64,000 nucleotides of DNA from Sepiola atlantica (lineage: Eukaryota; Mollusca; Cephalopoda; Sepiida; Sepiolidae). Made by a program: the position numbers and the translations under genes. This document shows, piece by piece, positions 1 to 11,849 of the stretch. The notes under the pieces are model-generated. The model was given only the letters and a program-made list of their open reading frames with translations, searched no databases and was not told the DNA's origin. The stretch covers positions 105,382,083 to 105,446,082 of the forward strand of contig OY744532.1 of assembly GCA_963556195.1 (NCBI GenBank), written 5' to 3'. Each line of letters opens with the position of its first letter. The stretch's first letter is position 1.

Positions 1-387
1 ACCATTGAAATCACTCTCCCCCCCTCTCTCACACACACTTTGCATTTATAAAATATCAAAAATAAAAAGACAAAATCCAAAATGAGTCTTTTTTCTGTTC
101 ATAATATCTCCTCTCTCTCACACATACACACTCTCTCTCTCTCTTTCTCTCTCTCTCTCTTTCTTTTTTTCTTTTTTTCTGTCTCTTTCTCCTTCTCTCT
201 CTTTCTCCTTCTCTCTCTTTCTCCCTATCTCTTTCTCTCTCTTTCTCTTTAATTCTCTCTCTCTCTCTTTCTTTCTCTCTTTCTCTCTTTCTCTCTATCT
301 TTCTCTATCTCTTTCTCTCTCTCTCTTTCTCTCTTTCTTTCTCTCTCTTTCTCTCTATCTCTTTCTCTCTCTCTCTTTCGCTCTCTC

Positions 388-432
<45 letters not shown>

Positions 433-563
433 CTCTTTCTCTCTCTCTATCTCTTTCTCTCTCTCTCTCTTTCTCTCCTTCTCTTTCTCTCTCTTTCTCT
501 CTCTCTTTCTCGCTCTCTTTCTTTCTCTCTCTCTCTTTCTCTCTATCTTTCTCTCTCTTTCTC

Positions 564-594
<31 letters not shown>

Positions 595-655
595 ATCTCT
601 TTCTCTCTCTCTCTCTCTCTTTCTCTATCTCTTTCTCTCTATCTCTATCTATTTA
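1..655. repeat. CT-rich simple repeat tract (TCTC/TTTCTC)
   Basis: From about position 105 to 655 the plus strand is almost pure pyrimidine, made of irregular CTCTCT, TTTCTC and TATCTC blocks; the first 100 bases have shorter CT and CA runs. It is an impure dinucleotide-derived microsatellite and holds no gene. Confidence 0.95.
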
Positions 656-1487
656 TCTCATTTAGTTTCCAGCTATGGGTTAAATAATATTAATATAATG
701 GTGATATCCCCTACTAATACTAATCGACAATTCTAACTTTCTGTTTTAGATTTAGTTTTATTACCTTTGACTGTCAAGAAAAAAGACAGAGTGACGGAAA
801 CGAAAGTGATGTAAACCATATAAAATAAGAGTGGGGAATCAAATAAGGATAATCAGAAGGAGAGGGTGAGAGTGATAGACAGAACTCAAGTAAGAGATAT
901 GCGATTCGGTGAATGAGTTGCAAATCACAACTAATTACAATAATTAAAATGAACTTTTTGTTTAAAACATACCTCAATCCCAAAACCATGGATTATTTTA
1001 ACATGTATTTTGTGTTATTGAAACATATAGGAAACAAACTTTGATTAACTCTGCTTTAGTATAATAATAGATGAAGCATTTATTCAATAAATTATGTCTT
1101 TTATATGGAATACCAGTTTTCTCGATTTAATATTATTCCGATTACTAAGATATTGGAAGGTTGGCGGAATTTACGTTTGGGTCAGATTAATGCATATGTG
1201 TTACATAGCCGTGTTTGACCGGAAAGGTCAGATGTGACACGAGACCGAAGTCGCGAAACCACGTGATTTCCGGGCGACGTCTTTCGACCTCTTTGGCTGG
1301 CGAGACTTCAAGCAGAAAAGATTTGCTTGGGTGCTGTCCCCAATATAGGGGGAGATTATCGCACACAGTGTGACTGAGTGTAGTGAAACGAGTTATCCGT
1401 CTATCTATCTATCTGTCTGTCGCGCTCGCGCGTATACACGTTGTCTCTCTGATGTTTTTCTGTGGCTGTCTTTTGTAACAAACCTTT
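656..1487. other. Unassigned non-coding stretch
   Basis: Low-complexity AT-rich DNA to about 1130, then a more balanced segment. No coding frame, splice-bounded exon or repeat family was recognised. A short TCTA/TCTG microsatellite-like run lies near 1398-1420. Confidence 0.5.
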
Positions 1488-1700
1488 TATATCAGGCTAC
1501 TCTGGTGCCCCCTCGACGTAGATTCACTAGATCAACTCGACAATCAACTAAATCCCATCTATTCACTGTGAAGGTCCCCAGATGCCGGAGAGCCTTCTAC
1601 TCCAATAGCTTCTTTCCATCGTGCTGCTGGCCTATGGAACTCCCTCCCTGCTCCCTATTTCACCGACATGCAGAGGTTTAAAACTAATGTAAACTGACAA
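1488..1700 (+). mobile_element. LINE 3' end fragment (same family as 45330-46335)
   Basis: The plus strand translates to LVPPRRRFTRSTRQSTKS, then VPRCRRAFYSNSFFP, which matches the reverse transcriptase C-terminus of the LINE at 45.4 kb (LVPPRRKLTRRTRQSAKS, VPRCRRAFYSNSFFP). After SFFP the frame shifts: the LWNSLPAP motif is still visible in another frame, and a KTNVN-like end follows. This is a heavily 5'-truncated, frameshifted copy without function. The family looks CR1/Jockey-like; this is inferred from the conserved LFYKYF...LVPP...LWNSLP signature. Confidence 0.8.
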
Positions 1701-4700
1701 GACTTTTTAAGTTTGGCATCTGCAAGTGTAATTCATGGTCGGACACGATCGACGAAGGCCTACTACTACTACTTGGCCGAAGTCTGGTAGCCGGGAAACA
1801 TGTCCACACCAAGTTAATCTCTTTTCTCAAATAGCGTGGTTGATGGAGCTGTTGATATTAAGCCGCTTTCTGATAACTGTATTTCCTCGTCTATCTCACA
1901 AGGTTACGCCAAGGATAGTTCTTAAAATATGTAATCCTCTAATTTTTATAAGCTCGTAATTTAGGTTATAATAAATAATAACTAGTAAAGAAATGGATGA
2001 ACTATCAAGAGAAACGTTTAACAGATTTATTAAAACTGAACACAATGAATTAATGAGTTAATTGGCCGCTGTACGCGAATTGAGATATTAACAGTCTGAA
2101 GTTGTGATCTTTGTTTATCTTTCTCTCTGGGCAGAAGACCATTTTCAAGGGCGATAACTCTTAACTACCGAAATGGTTCAAGGGAGGTAATTCGTTTTCG
2201 TTAGATGTCCTAACATCTCTCCGTTTTAGTCTTTAACTGTATCGAGCGCACCTGGGGTCAACTTGGAGATGCTTTACTCTAGTGCGACTGCGCTTTGGCC
2301 AACTCCTGTAGAGTCCATGTTTCACTTACAAATATGACAATCGGAATTAAATGATATAGAAAAAAAGGTAAAGAGGTCATCGGGGCAATACTGGAAACAT
2401 CGCATTGGTCTTCTACGCTGGTCAGTGGAGGTGGGTTATGTAGCATCCACTACATGCCAGTTTTATTATGAATTATACGAATCATGAAATATATATATGT
2501 GAGGGGTACTAACGAATTCTATTCTTGTTAAACATGAAAGAACGAGCAAAACACGCCAGTAACCAACACAAAAAGATAAAAGGTAAGAAAGCCAGCACTC
2601 AAACATTCATATAAACATTACAATTTATTTAACATGGTTCATTTAATTTGTATAAATTCCTCAATGAAAGTCTGAGTTTGTGTACAGAAATGTCCTTTTT
2701 ACTGATTGTATAAAATGTCTCTTTTAAAGGTTTGTTCTTGGAAAACACACGTGTTTTGGTGTGTGCGTAAATAGAGAAAATGAGCCGTCTCTCAACCCTT
2801 TTTTTGCCGTATAAGAATGATAGGAACTAATGTTCGACGGTACTTAAAAAAGAGAAAAGAAGAGAAAGGGTTTAAGCTAACTATTTGTCCTGTGTCCGAT
2901 GAGCAGGAAGGGGGGGACGGAGTGGAGTGACAGTAAGAAAGCAGCAGGCAGCTTCTTTCCCCAGTGCTTTAAGAGTCTGTTGGCAGGACCATCTTAATCG
3001 CTGGTCGTAGGGAAAAAGGAGAAAAGAGGCTGATCTTGTCATGGCTATTGCTTTTATTTTGTTTAACTCTGGTTTTGGCGGACGTAGTAGTAGACAATCA
3101 CGTGATAAATATTTTTGGCATTTTAGCGCCTTTTTGCTAGAGCTTGTGGGAGCCGGTTTTTATGGCTAGTTTGAGTTATTTGCTGTTGAAGTGAATTTGC
3201 CACTGCTTTGTGTTCTCCCGCCCATGCCGGTATGATAACATATTAGGATGTCAATCCGATATGTGTATCTATTTGAAAGAATGCCGTGTCTTGGCAGACA
3301 TCTTTATAACCTTCATACTTCTCGAAATGCACTCAAACTAAAGCTGGTCTCCCTCCCCTCCATACACATGTACATATGTATATCATAACTCGTACAATGT
3401 TCATTTCCCTGGCAATTGTGCATCAGGATATGCATGCACTTTTGATTAGTTGTAGGGTTGCATACCTTAGATTTCTCCCTCGCTTGTTGTAAAGGGTGGT
3501 GTGTCGTCTAGTGAATGAATTCTTTGTTCTTTCCTTCATGCCGTGAACCACATCGTCCGTGTCTGCAACAAAAGCCTCATGACGCACTCCGAAGACAAAC
3601 TCTTCTTTTAAATTTAATTCATTTTATTACAAGCGTTGTTATTTCAACTGGGAGTCATTCATTACGTCGAGAGAGAGAGAGAGAGCAAATCACTACTTTA
3701 TCGTAGTTAGTTAACAATGTTTCTTAACCATTCATAGAAAGGGCGGAAGGATTTCTCGCGCTTGTATTCCCTTAAGGGAAATATTTTCCTTATTTTTACA
3801 TCGTGAATCGCACGCCCTGCTCGGTTCGCCTTCCGAATCAGACTGACTAAAACTCGCTTCTCACGAGAACGAGTGACGTCACAGAGCCTCTCGCAGGTGC
3901 AGACTGACCCTTGATCTGGGGTCTCGTTACACGGTAACCTTGTCACGTCTGTTAGCTCTGACTGTGAGAACAAGACCTATTCTGCACTCGACTGCACCCG
4001 CGTTAACTCGCGCAAGTCAAACCAACGATTTCCAACAGATACGTCCATTTCCATAGGGCCATTATCCAACAGTAGTGCACCTGGGAACTGTACACAATAA
4101 TTTAATTCATCATCATTATCATTTTTAATCTACAGAGGTCTTCGGAGCAATGCTGAAAAACATCGCAAGCTTGCCCCTCTCCCCTGGTCGTGGTGTTCGG
4201 AGTAATATAGCTTCGACTCTGCAGATGAGCCTGACTAGATAAAACAGTTGTGTGGCGCCACGTGAGTTAATTCGTCTATTCACGGCGTTCAGTGAATTGC
4301 GACTCATGTTAGCATACGCGGATGTTCTTTACGCAAACTAACGTCGTTCGATGCTGTGTTTGCTTCCATGGCCGACTCCATCAATCGATCAGTCCGCTCA
4401 ATTAACAAACATTGCGAGGATCCGTTCCGATTGGTCGAGTTCTGTCTTCGTAAATAAGATGCCCTTTTTTCAGTTGATGCGGTCAGTGGAGTCGACGGCG
4501 AGACACCGATTAACACGCTCTACCGGAATCAAAACGCATTGCACAGATTTCTTAAACCCAACTTGTTTGTATGTGAGTTTTTAAAAGTTGTTTAATTGTA
4601 CGAGAGTAAGTTGAATATATACGTGAAACGATTTTCTTCTTTGTGTACATTTAGTAAGTTAAAGAATGGAATAGAAGGACAGATAGATAAAGAATAGGCA

Positions 4701-4761
4701 GAATTAGATAAATAGAAAAACAAAACTGTAATAGATTGTAGATGGATGATGAATATACATG
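1701..4761. other. Unassigned intergenic stretch
   Basis: No gene is recognised; the open frames here are short and lack splice context or protein-like composition. Two segments resemble each other loosely (around 2365-2430 and 4133-4200, both with an AGAGGTC.TCGG.GCAAT core), so an old dispersed repeat is possible. A short GA run lies at 3668-3684. Confidence 0.45.
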
Positions 4762-4992
4762 TATAGCCTTATTTATATAGTTAGGTATGTGTATATATTT
4801 GTATATTTGTATGTACAGGATTCACGCCTAAACTAATTATTATGAATTTTTAAACACAGCTGCTAGGCGTAATGGGTAGTAATGTGGGATACAATACGTT
4901 CAATTTAGTTTCATGCAAATGGGGTACAAAGGCGGTGGAAGCACTGTGTCAAAATTCAGATATCTCTGATTTTTGTGAAATTTTTTTTTTTA
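4762..4992 (+). repeat. Repeat A, copy 1 (5' part only)
   Basis: This matches the first third of the copies at 28568 and 61738: TATATA..GTTAGGTATGTGTAT, then ATTCACGCCTAAACTAATTA, AACACAGCTGCTA.GCGTAA, and AAAATTCAGATA...TTTTTGTGAAATTTT. It stops at the GTGAAATTTT..AAGAATA point, where the 12-bp satellite begins. The rest of repeat A is absent. The family has no visible coding capacity and its class is unknown. Confidence 0.75.
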
Positions 4993-6000
4993 AAGAATAA
5001 TATAAAGAATAACATAAAGAATAACATAAAGAATAATTTAAAGAATAATTTAAAGAATAACATCAAGAATAACATAAAGAATAATAAAGAATAATATAAA
5101 GAATAACATAAAGAATAACATAAAGAATAACATAAAGAATAACATAAAGAATAACATAAAGAATAATTTAAAGAATAACATAAAGAATAATTTAAAGAAT
5201 AACATAAAGAATAATTTAAAGAATAACATAAAGAATAACATAAAGAATAACATAAAGAATAATTTAAAGAATAATATAAAGAATAATATAAAGAATAATA
5301 TCAAGAATAATATAAAGAATAACATAAAGAATAATATCAAGAATAATATAAAGAATAACATAAAGAATAACATAAAGAATAACATAAAGAATAACATAAA
5401 GAATACTATAAAGAATAACATAAAGAATAATATAAAGAATAATATAAAGAATAATATAAAGAATAATATAAAACATAACATAAAGAATAACATAAAGAAT
5501 AATATAAAGAATAATATAAAAAATAACATAAAGAATAACATAAAGAATAACATAAAGAATAATATAAAGAATAATATAAAGAATAACATAAAGAATAATA
5601 TAAAGAATAATATAAAGAATAACATAAATAATAATATAAATAATACCATAATGAATAATATAAAGAATAATATAAAGAATAACATAAAGAATAATATAAA
5701 GAATAACATAAGGAATAATATAAAGAATAATATAAAGAATAATATAAAAAATAACATAATGCATTAATATAAAGAATAATATAAAGAATAACATAAAGAA
5801 TCATATAAAGAATAACATAAGGAATGATATAAAGAATAATATAAAGAATAACATAAAGAATAATATAAATAATAATATTAAGAATAATTTAAAGAATAAT
5901 ATAAAGAATAACATAAAGAATAATATAAAGAATAACATAAAGAATAAAATAAAGAATAACATAAAGAATAATATAAAGAATAACATAAAGAATAATAGAT
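4993..6000. repeat. 12-bp tandem satellite (AAGAATAAYATA unit), ~84 units
   Basis: About 1 kb of a 12-bp unit that alternates AATAACATAAAG, AATAATATAAAG and AATAATTTAAAG. Because the period is a multiple of three, all minus-strand frames stay open and give Phe/Leu/Ile/Met or Tyr-rich strings; these are not genes. The array begins exactly inside repeat A. Confidence 0.97.
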
Positions 6001-6675
6001 AGAGTAGAGAAAACATGAACAAAAACTACACACACGCGAGAAGAAAGATTTTTTAAGAAAATATTTCATTGTTTTAAAATAGTGATAGTGAAAAAATAGA
6101 AAGAAAAGAGTTGGAACACAAAGAAAAAAAGAAAGATAGAGTAAACAAAAGAAAAAACAGACCTACACATACATACACACGCTGAAATAAAGAGACGCCT
6201 TGAAAAACGAGTTTTTATTTTAAAAGAGTGATCGGGAAAGAAAGAAAGAAAGAAAGAAAGAACAAAAATAGAAAAAGAACCAAACAGTAAAAAACGGAAA
6301 GAAGAAGGAAGAAAAGAGACTAAAAAAACGGTAAGTTTCTCTTTCTGACTTTGCACACCATGAAAACGAATCGGCTCTTGGTAAACATTTTTTTAAATAA
6401 TGTTTTAATGTAGTTTGTTAGTAGCCAAAGTATAATTTATGTGGTTGATAACTTTCTAGTAGTAAACACTTGAATAATAGATGTTCGTTGATTTGTTTAT
6501 ACGTATTGTTAATAAGATTTAGTCTGTAGAAAAAAAGAGGACACAAAAAGACAGACAGAGAGAAATAGAGCAGTAAATATGGACAAACCTAACCCTAACC
6601 ATAATCCGCAGCATAATTACTTTTACTCTGAATTTGTCCCAAAATAAACTTTAACATTTCAAATTACAATATTAA
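6001..6675. other. A-rich spacer with short GAAA run
   Basis: Purine-rich DNA with an AAAG microsatellite at about 6238-6262 and one telomere-like AACCTAACCCTAACC at about 6587-6601. No coding region is recognised. Confidence 0.5.
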
Positions 6676-6828
6676 TAGTCCAGTCAAAATGTGGCTGAAT
6701 CTCAAACAAATTGCTAACAAAGGTGTTTAAATTGGATATTGGGCATCAATAACCTCTCTTTCAAATAAAAAATAAGTTTACCAAAATAAGCCTTGTGGAA
6801 AAGGGGGTCAACAGGCGCCATCTTTAAA
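6676..6828 (+). repeat. Academ-like element, left terminal inverted repeat
   Basis: Runs from TAGTCCAGTCAAAATGTGGC to GGCGCCATCTTTAAA. It aligns over its whole length, with scattered substitutions and a few indels, to the reverse complement of 11689-11849. Shared blocks include CTCAAACAAATTGCTAACAA, ATAACCTCTCTTTCA and AAGTTTACCAAAAT. Confidence 0.93.
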
Positions 6829-7344
6829 ATCCAACTTAACAATATGAAAAGTTCGAGAGACAAAATTCCTGACACTTCCTGACAAGTATGTCCATTATTC
6901 CTGACAATTACTGACAAAAATAAACGTTTTTTCCTGATAAAAAACTTTATTAAATTAGAAATAAAAAAATATTTTTTGCATGAAAACCCACACAGGGCCC
7001 ACCCCAAGCCAGCTTGACATTTTCTTGGTGTTTTAAATTGCAATGATAGGTAGCTATATGTTTAATAATAAACTAACACCAGAAATGACTAGCCCCTGTC
7101 ATTGTTTTCATGTTTTTTTTTTCTTATACAAATATGAATATAACAGGTACATAAACAGACTAAGTAGCCTTTTTCAAGGTAACAATTGTCACATTAATTC
7201 CTGACATTTCATAAAAAATAGGTACAAAATAGGTAAAATTTACAATAAAGGAATGGTCAGTTGGTCGAATGCTAGGGCCAGGCTCTTGCATAACCACAAC
7301 AAAACAAGTTCATGAACGGATCAAAGAACATTTCTTGCCAAGAA

Positions 7345-7533
7345 CTAGTCAAAGGTAACTTCATCATCATCCAGATCTGGCTGTGGTGAGTTGCTGCAGT
7401 GCAGACCTTTGCAATTACCACACAAGTTTGAACAGTCAATGCCATGTTTCCTGCAACTGCATCTTGCTGTAGTACACCCTGAAGTACAGTTACATCTAAT
7501 TATAGCCAACAAATTTACAGGACCAACTGACAA
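7345..7533 (-). other. CXC (tesmin/TSO1-like) cysteine-rich tail of the pseudogene
   Basis: The stretch CNCTSGCTTARCSCRKHG is followed by DCSNLCGNCKGLHCSN. The spacing CxC...C..xCxCRK.G..C...CG.C.G..C resembles the CXC/TCR DNA-binding repeat. It is the C-terminus, ends in an acidic LDDDEVTFD, and is joined in frame to the XPG-like segment across one TGA at about 7579. Probable DNA contact module of the transposase. Confidence 0.7.
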
Positions 7534-7578
7534 ATCAGTCTTGATTGGTTGTAATTTACCATCTGAATGTTTCCATCC

Positions 7579-8304
7579 TCAATCCTCAGGTTTTAACTGG
7601 TTTCTACATTTCCATTCCTGAATTTGGAAGTATACTCGAAGGCTGTACAATTTCGTAGGTACTCTTGTTGGTGGCAATGATTTGTCCCCAACATACTTTG
7701 AGCTTTCTGCAACCTTTTTCTTAAAGCGCCTCAGTCGGAGATGATTGATGTTTTCCCCATCATTACCATTGTACATGCACACTAAAGCCTTCTCCCCAGC
7801 TTCAATAACCTCTTCTGCACTGCTGTCCTTGCCAAACACTTCTGCCAGTTTAAGGAAGTTTCTATTGTTCATCACCTTTCTAAGGGTTGATGTCTTCCCA
7901 ATTCCATAAACACTGGATGTAGAATCACAACCCACTAGTGCATGGATGAAAAGAAATTTGGAACAGACCACATCTCCTAAAGATTTCCTCATCTCTTTGA
8001 TGTTCCAGACGTTCACACTTTTTGCACTATCCTTTGGTTGTGGCGTGAAGAAGATGTTGTAACCATCATCTCTATTGGCATGATAACATAGAAGCATTAA
8101 TAGGTCAGTGTCATCTGCTATCAAAATGGTGTCTCCTGTCTGTGTCAGTTCTAGAGCAGTCTCTACAATCAATACGTCAGCGTCTCCAGATGCATGGGCT
8201 AATTTACAACCTGCTTCCTCCAAACTCTTTCCCAGCAAGTTGATGAACAATTGTTTGTTTAATTGATTAGCTAGGAAAACATCCTTTTTTAATTTGAACA
8301 CCAT
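7579..8304 (-). other. XPG/FEN1-like (PIN-fold) nuclease region of the pseudogene
   Basis: The 241-codon segment holds GDADVLIVETAL, then TILIADDTDLLMLLCYH, and, about 60 residues later, FLFIHALVGCDSTSSVYGIG. This order of a D/E-rich I-region and a GCD...GIG helix-hairpin-helix-like turn is the pattern of XPG/FEN1 structure-specific nucleases, where the acidic residues bind metal. The preceding frame (8324-9046) ends in CIVFDGYESGPS and joins this one after a frameshift and a stop near 8320. In a transposon it could process DNA ends or hairpins; that role is inference. Confidence 0.65.
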
Positions 8305-8967
8305 TCAAGGGGTCAGTGACACATTAACACCAACAGAGCCCCCTGGATGGACCACTTTCATACCCATCAAAGACAATGCATGCTTTTCCATATCTAGTTG
8401 TGACATATCTGCAGTATTGGGCACAGATCTCATCAAATGTGTGACCTTTTTGCCATGGGAGGCGTTGAAGTAGTGCTCCACCATCTAAGAGATACTGTAG
8501 ATCTGAAGACTGTGGACCTGATTGTACAGGGGAAGTCAGTTCCCATATTGCATCTGCCAAAGCCGTTTTTTTGCCTCTCGCGGTAGTCTGAGTTGAGGGT
8601 TCATTGGTAGATAGCACGCACAGTCTCTGGAATCGAACTTGTGGATCAGTCTCAACTGCTTCATCTTTGCTGAGCGAAACTTTTGACCCAAGTGTAATTG
8701 CCTGTCCATTTCTTTTAAACGTGTACTCATGGGCATTTTCTCCAACCATTGAAGCTATGATTGCCTCCTCTATGGAGTTTGCTCTGTCCACATTCACCTT
8801 TTTGTCTCCAGTTACTCCACTTGAAATTCTGTGAATGGATGGATCCTCCGTGAAAGGGTCATATGTCTGAAGAAATGCAAGAAGCTTCCACGTATCTCTC
8901 ACATCTCGCTCTTTTCTTGCTGAAGTAGCCTCCTGGTGCTGGTCACTAGTGCTATAACGAATTCCTG

Positions 8968-11120
8968 CTAGTTCTTGCATTGTAAACTTGATTTCAGAGC
9001 ACGCTGGCAGTGATAGCATCCAAACCAATCGTTGAATTTCGTCCATTCCTCTGCCATGAGTAAGACCTCCAGACCTTTCATACTTCTCATTAGCACCTGC
9101 TCAATAACTAGATCCGTCGACAAGCCAGCCCAGTAGTGATCACTCCGTCTAATCACATAGAATCCTTCAGAAAATTTCTGGTACACTTCAGGATGGCTTT
9201 GCGGCAGCCCCTCCATTTGCTGCAAGTACAAGTAGGCCTACTTTGCATATAGGATGTGTCCTGCTGCAGCGAATATTGGCAACATTTTCCTTACAGCATC
9301 AAGGTGCAATTCTCAGTTCCCGGTACACTCTGCCTTGATAAACAATTGCAGGATCTTCACTATATCAAGGTATTGAATCCACAATTTTACTGTTCGCTGG
9401 TCAACCATTGCATCCTTCACATGTTTGATTCTCTGGGCAATCTTGGTCATAGACTCTGATGACAGAACATTATTCAATGTCTCAGTCCTATCAAGGAGAC
9501 CTTTCAATAGCCCCTAATCTTCCTTCAGGTCTTTATTTTGAGGAAACGACTCTTCTGCATCAGTGTTGGGTTGATCATTCTCAGTGACATGTGAAACTGA
9601 CAAATCATAGGCTTTCGCTAACAAAATAGCATTCAGAGCAGATCAACTAAGAAGTGAGCACGAATGGCTCTTGCAATTGCTTTGCCACTTAGCATGTGCT
9701 TGACTGTGTTTTCAGCATACACAAGTTCAAAAAGTTCTTGCAATCCAGAACCTGTCATCACATGACCAATTGACCCCAGAAAGCTCATCTGTGTAGTGAG
9801 CCCACCAAATCGTAAGACAAATGATTTCAGGGGACTGGAACTAGGCTGTGACTCGACTATCATCATTGCTTTGTACCAAAGTGGTTAATCGAATGTTAGA
9901 ATTGGTGTAATGTTGTTTTTCCTGACTAAATCACTAATGTAACATAACATTGAGTCGACAACTTTCTTGGGCTTGAGCTCTTTAAATGTCACTGGTCGTT
10001 TGTTGATGTGCTGTGAATCTAGGTACTTGATGTTGATCCTTCCAACCCTTATTATTATATCTTCTGAAAGGACCTGAATCCTTGGAACTGGTTTTGCTTT
10101 AACTTTCCCAGGCGTAAAAGATGCTATGATGCCCATATCGTGGAATGTGTTGAATCCATCAATACTCCTTACATTATGGTCCACATTATCAGCTACGAAC
10201 TACACAAATTCAGTTTCAACATGGGAGAGAGTTTCAGCGCCATGAACAAGAGCAGCACTTCTTTCGAATTTCTGGACTTCCGAGTAAGATGAAGAGAAGC
10301 CATGCTTATTCAGAGTGTCGATTAAGAACCTCGATCCAAATTGGTTATGCATTTCCACTGCTAAACCAAATTGCAAGGGTACAAGGAGAACTCTGAGTCT
10401 AGCAGCTTGCATTATCGCTTGACCAACTGATGCAAGTTTCAAGTCATTGTCTTTGCCTGCAAATATCTTCCTGAGAAAAATCAACAATGTTTTAGGAACA
10501 TATTCAAGAATCACATCCTGTTCAAGATCATTCTTAGACGGGTAATATTCTGAACTTGTCTGGATACCTTTAATGTCATTCTTGATAATCTTGGCTGTCG
10601 TCTCTATGATTCTAATGGCCTCTGATTCTGAATTATCTGTTGAGCGGCTCTGTGCATAGAATTCATGGAGAATACATTTTGTTGTACTTAAGAATGTAAC
10701 AACATTATGTTTCCCATTAATTTCAGTCACAATGATTTTGTCTTTGAAATGTTCTAACAATCGAGATTTCATGTATGAGAGACTGTATGGTTCAAAGCCA
10801 GTGTTCTCGATAATTTCCTCCATTTTTTTAACAAGATCGACAATGGTGAGTTGCTCTTCGTCATTTTGCTGCAAATATTTAGCAACTTCCAGAAATGCTT
10901 GCTTTCTCTCTGAATCCTTTGGTCTACCAAGGTTTTGTTTCTTAGAAGAATCAGCAGAAGAGAATGCCTTAAGAATGTTTTGATTGGAATCAAAGTTTGC
11001 AAAACATGTTCTGTGATAAGGTGCTTCTTCTGAAACAAGGTCAGCTACATAACCTATTCTACCTTTAACAGTGGATGCCCAGCCATCATTTTTTCGGACT
11101 TTCTCACAAACTTTTAACAC
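8968..11120 (-). other. Transposase core segment of the Academ-like pseudogene
   Basis: The longest surviving piece, 10200-11120 (306 codons), continues in the same frame across a TAG at 10200 and a TAA at 9885 to 9633. The frame then shifts, and continues through 9507-9313 and 9231-8968. Recognisable family blocks are LVSEEAPYHRTC, VDHNVRSIDGFNTFHDMG, PILTFD/PLWYKA, LRFGGLTTQMSFLGSIGHVM, and YVIRRSDHYWAGLSTDLVIE, with GLTHGRGMDE in the next frame. These blocks recur in uncharacterised animal proteins and are consistent with a multicopy transposon. Single-base lesions rather than large deletions indicate neutral decay. Confidence 0.7.
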
Positions 11121-11688
11121 TCTGTCCTTAAACTAAATAGTTTCTACATGGGAAACATCAACACCTTTTTTCTTTCTATCAGATTTTGCTCCAGAACCAC
11201 GAAAAAGACAATGTTCCTTAAAGTTAAACACACAAAGAGCGGCTTGCACGGGATAGCATTTCATCATTGGTGGACCTGTTTTTATGGTCAATTTCTATGT
11301 ATTTGTGGTTGATCCAACGCTGTCTGCATTTCTTGTAAAGACGTTGACTAATCTGAATTATGATCTTCTCTCTGTTAATGGAATCGATGCCCTTCTGGCA
11401 TTGTGTCTTCATTACTGGACAGTTCATTGTTGTAAAAAGCAAACTTGTCAGCATCCATAACTATCGATACTTCACTTTGGCCAACCTGAAATTAGAATAT
11501 GACAGAATATTAAGCTCCTGCAATAATACATCAAAAGAGACAAACATAAGGCATAAGGAGTTATAATTATATTTAACTTTATGAAAACTGTTGGTTTTAT
11601 CCAATTTCACATTGCTACATTTGGTATTTTTGAAGATGAATTTACAGAAATTGAGTTGAGAGAGGAGAGGCTAGAATCGTCAGCAATC

Positions 11689-11849
11689 TTTAAAGGTGGC
11701 GCCCGTTGACCCCTTTTCGCAAGGCTAATTTTGGTAAACTTTTTTTTTATCTGAAAGAGAGGTTATTCATACCCAATATCCAAGTTCAAAACCTTTGTTA
11801 GCAATTTGTTTGAGGTTCAGCCAAAAAATCAGCTACATTGACTGGACTA
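11689..11849 (-). repeat. Academ-like element, right terminal inverted repeat
   Basis: Reverse complement of the left end, reading outwards to ...TGACTGGACTA at 11849. Substitutions relative to the left end include GGCGCC.CC for GGCGCCATC and GGTATGAATAACC for GGCATCAATAACC. Confidence 0.93.

Larger units (their letters stand above)
7345..11454 (-). pseudogene. Academ-like transposase pseudogene
   Basis: Read from 11454 down to 7345. The N-terminus has NFKEHCLFRG (a probable CLFCG zinc motif with one Cys lost to Arg), then a YHRTCFANF His/Cys motif at about 11000. The core runs 11120-8970 and holds candidate acidic catalytic positions: ADNVDHN near 10190, ILTFD near 9890 and DLVIEQ near 9105. 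XPG-like and CXC modules follow. Visible lesions: nonsense codons at about 10200, 9885, 9530, 9311, 9240 and 7579, and frameshifts near 9633, 9060 and 8320. No introns are needed to follow the homology. Expected product: a DDE-type transposase acting on the element's own inverted repeats. It cannot be made in this state. The order of motifs is seen directly; the catalytic assignment is inferred. Confidence 0.75.
6676..11849 (-). mobile_element. Academ-like DNA transposon, complete ends, dead transposase
   Basis: A 5.17-kb element bounded by long terminal inverted repeats that begin TAGTCCAGTCA and are flanked by TAA on both sides (6673-6675 and 11850-11852), a 3-bp target duplication. One decayed minus-strand gene fills the interior: an N-terminal Cys/His region, a transposase core, an XPG/FEN1-like nuclease region and a CXC cysteine tail. 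Academ elements are known to give 3-4 bp duplications and, in the Academ-1 group, to carry an XPG nuclease; that is the basis of the assignment. About 10% divergence between the ends (by eye) and many stops say it is old and immobile. An unnamed superfamily sharing the nuclease and CXC modules remains possible. Confidence 0.75.

Noticed and set aside
5050..5804. Long minus-strand frames of up to 235 codons over the 12-bp array
   Set aside because: Period 12 is divisible by three, so all frames stay open; composition is only Phe/Leu/Ile/Met or Tyr/Ser/Leu and there is no start context or domain.
7391..9459. Plus-strand frames of 67-76 codons across 7.4-9.5 kb
   Set aside because: Antisense shadows of the Academ-like transposase pseudogene.
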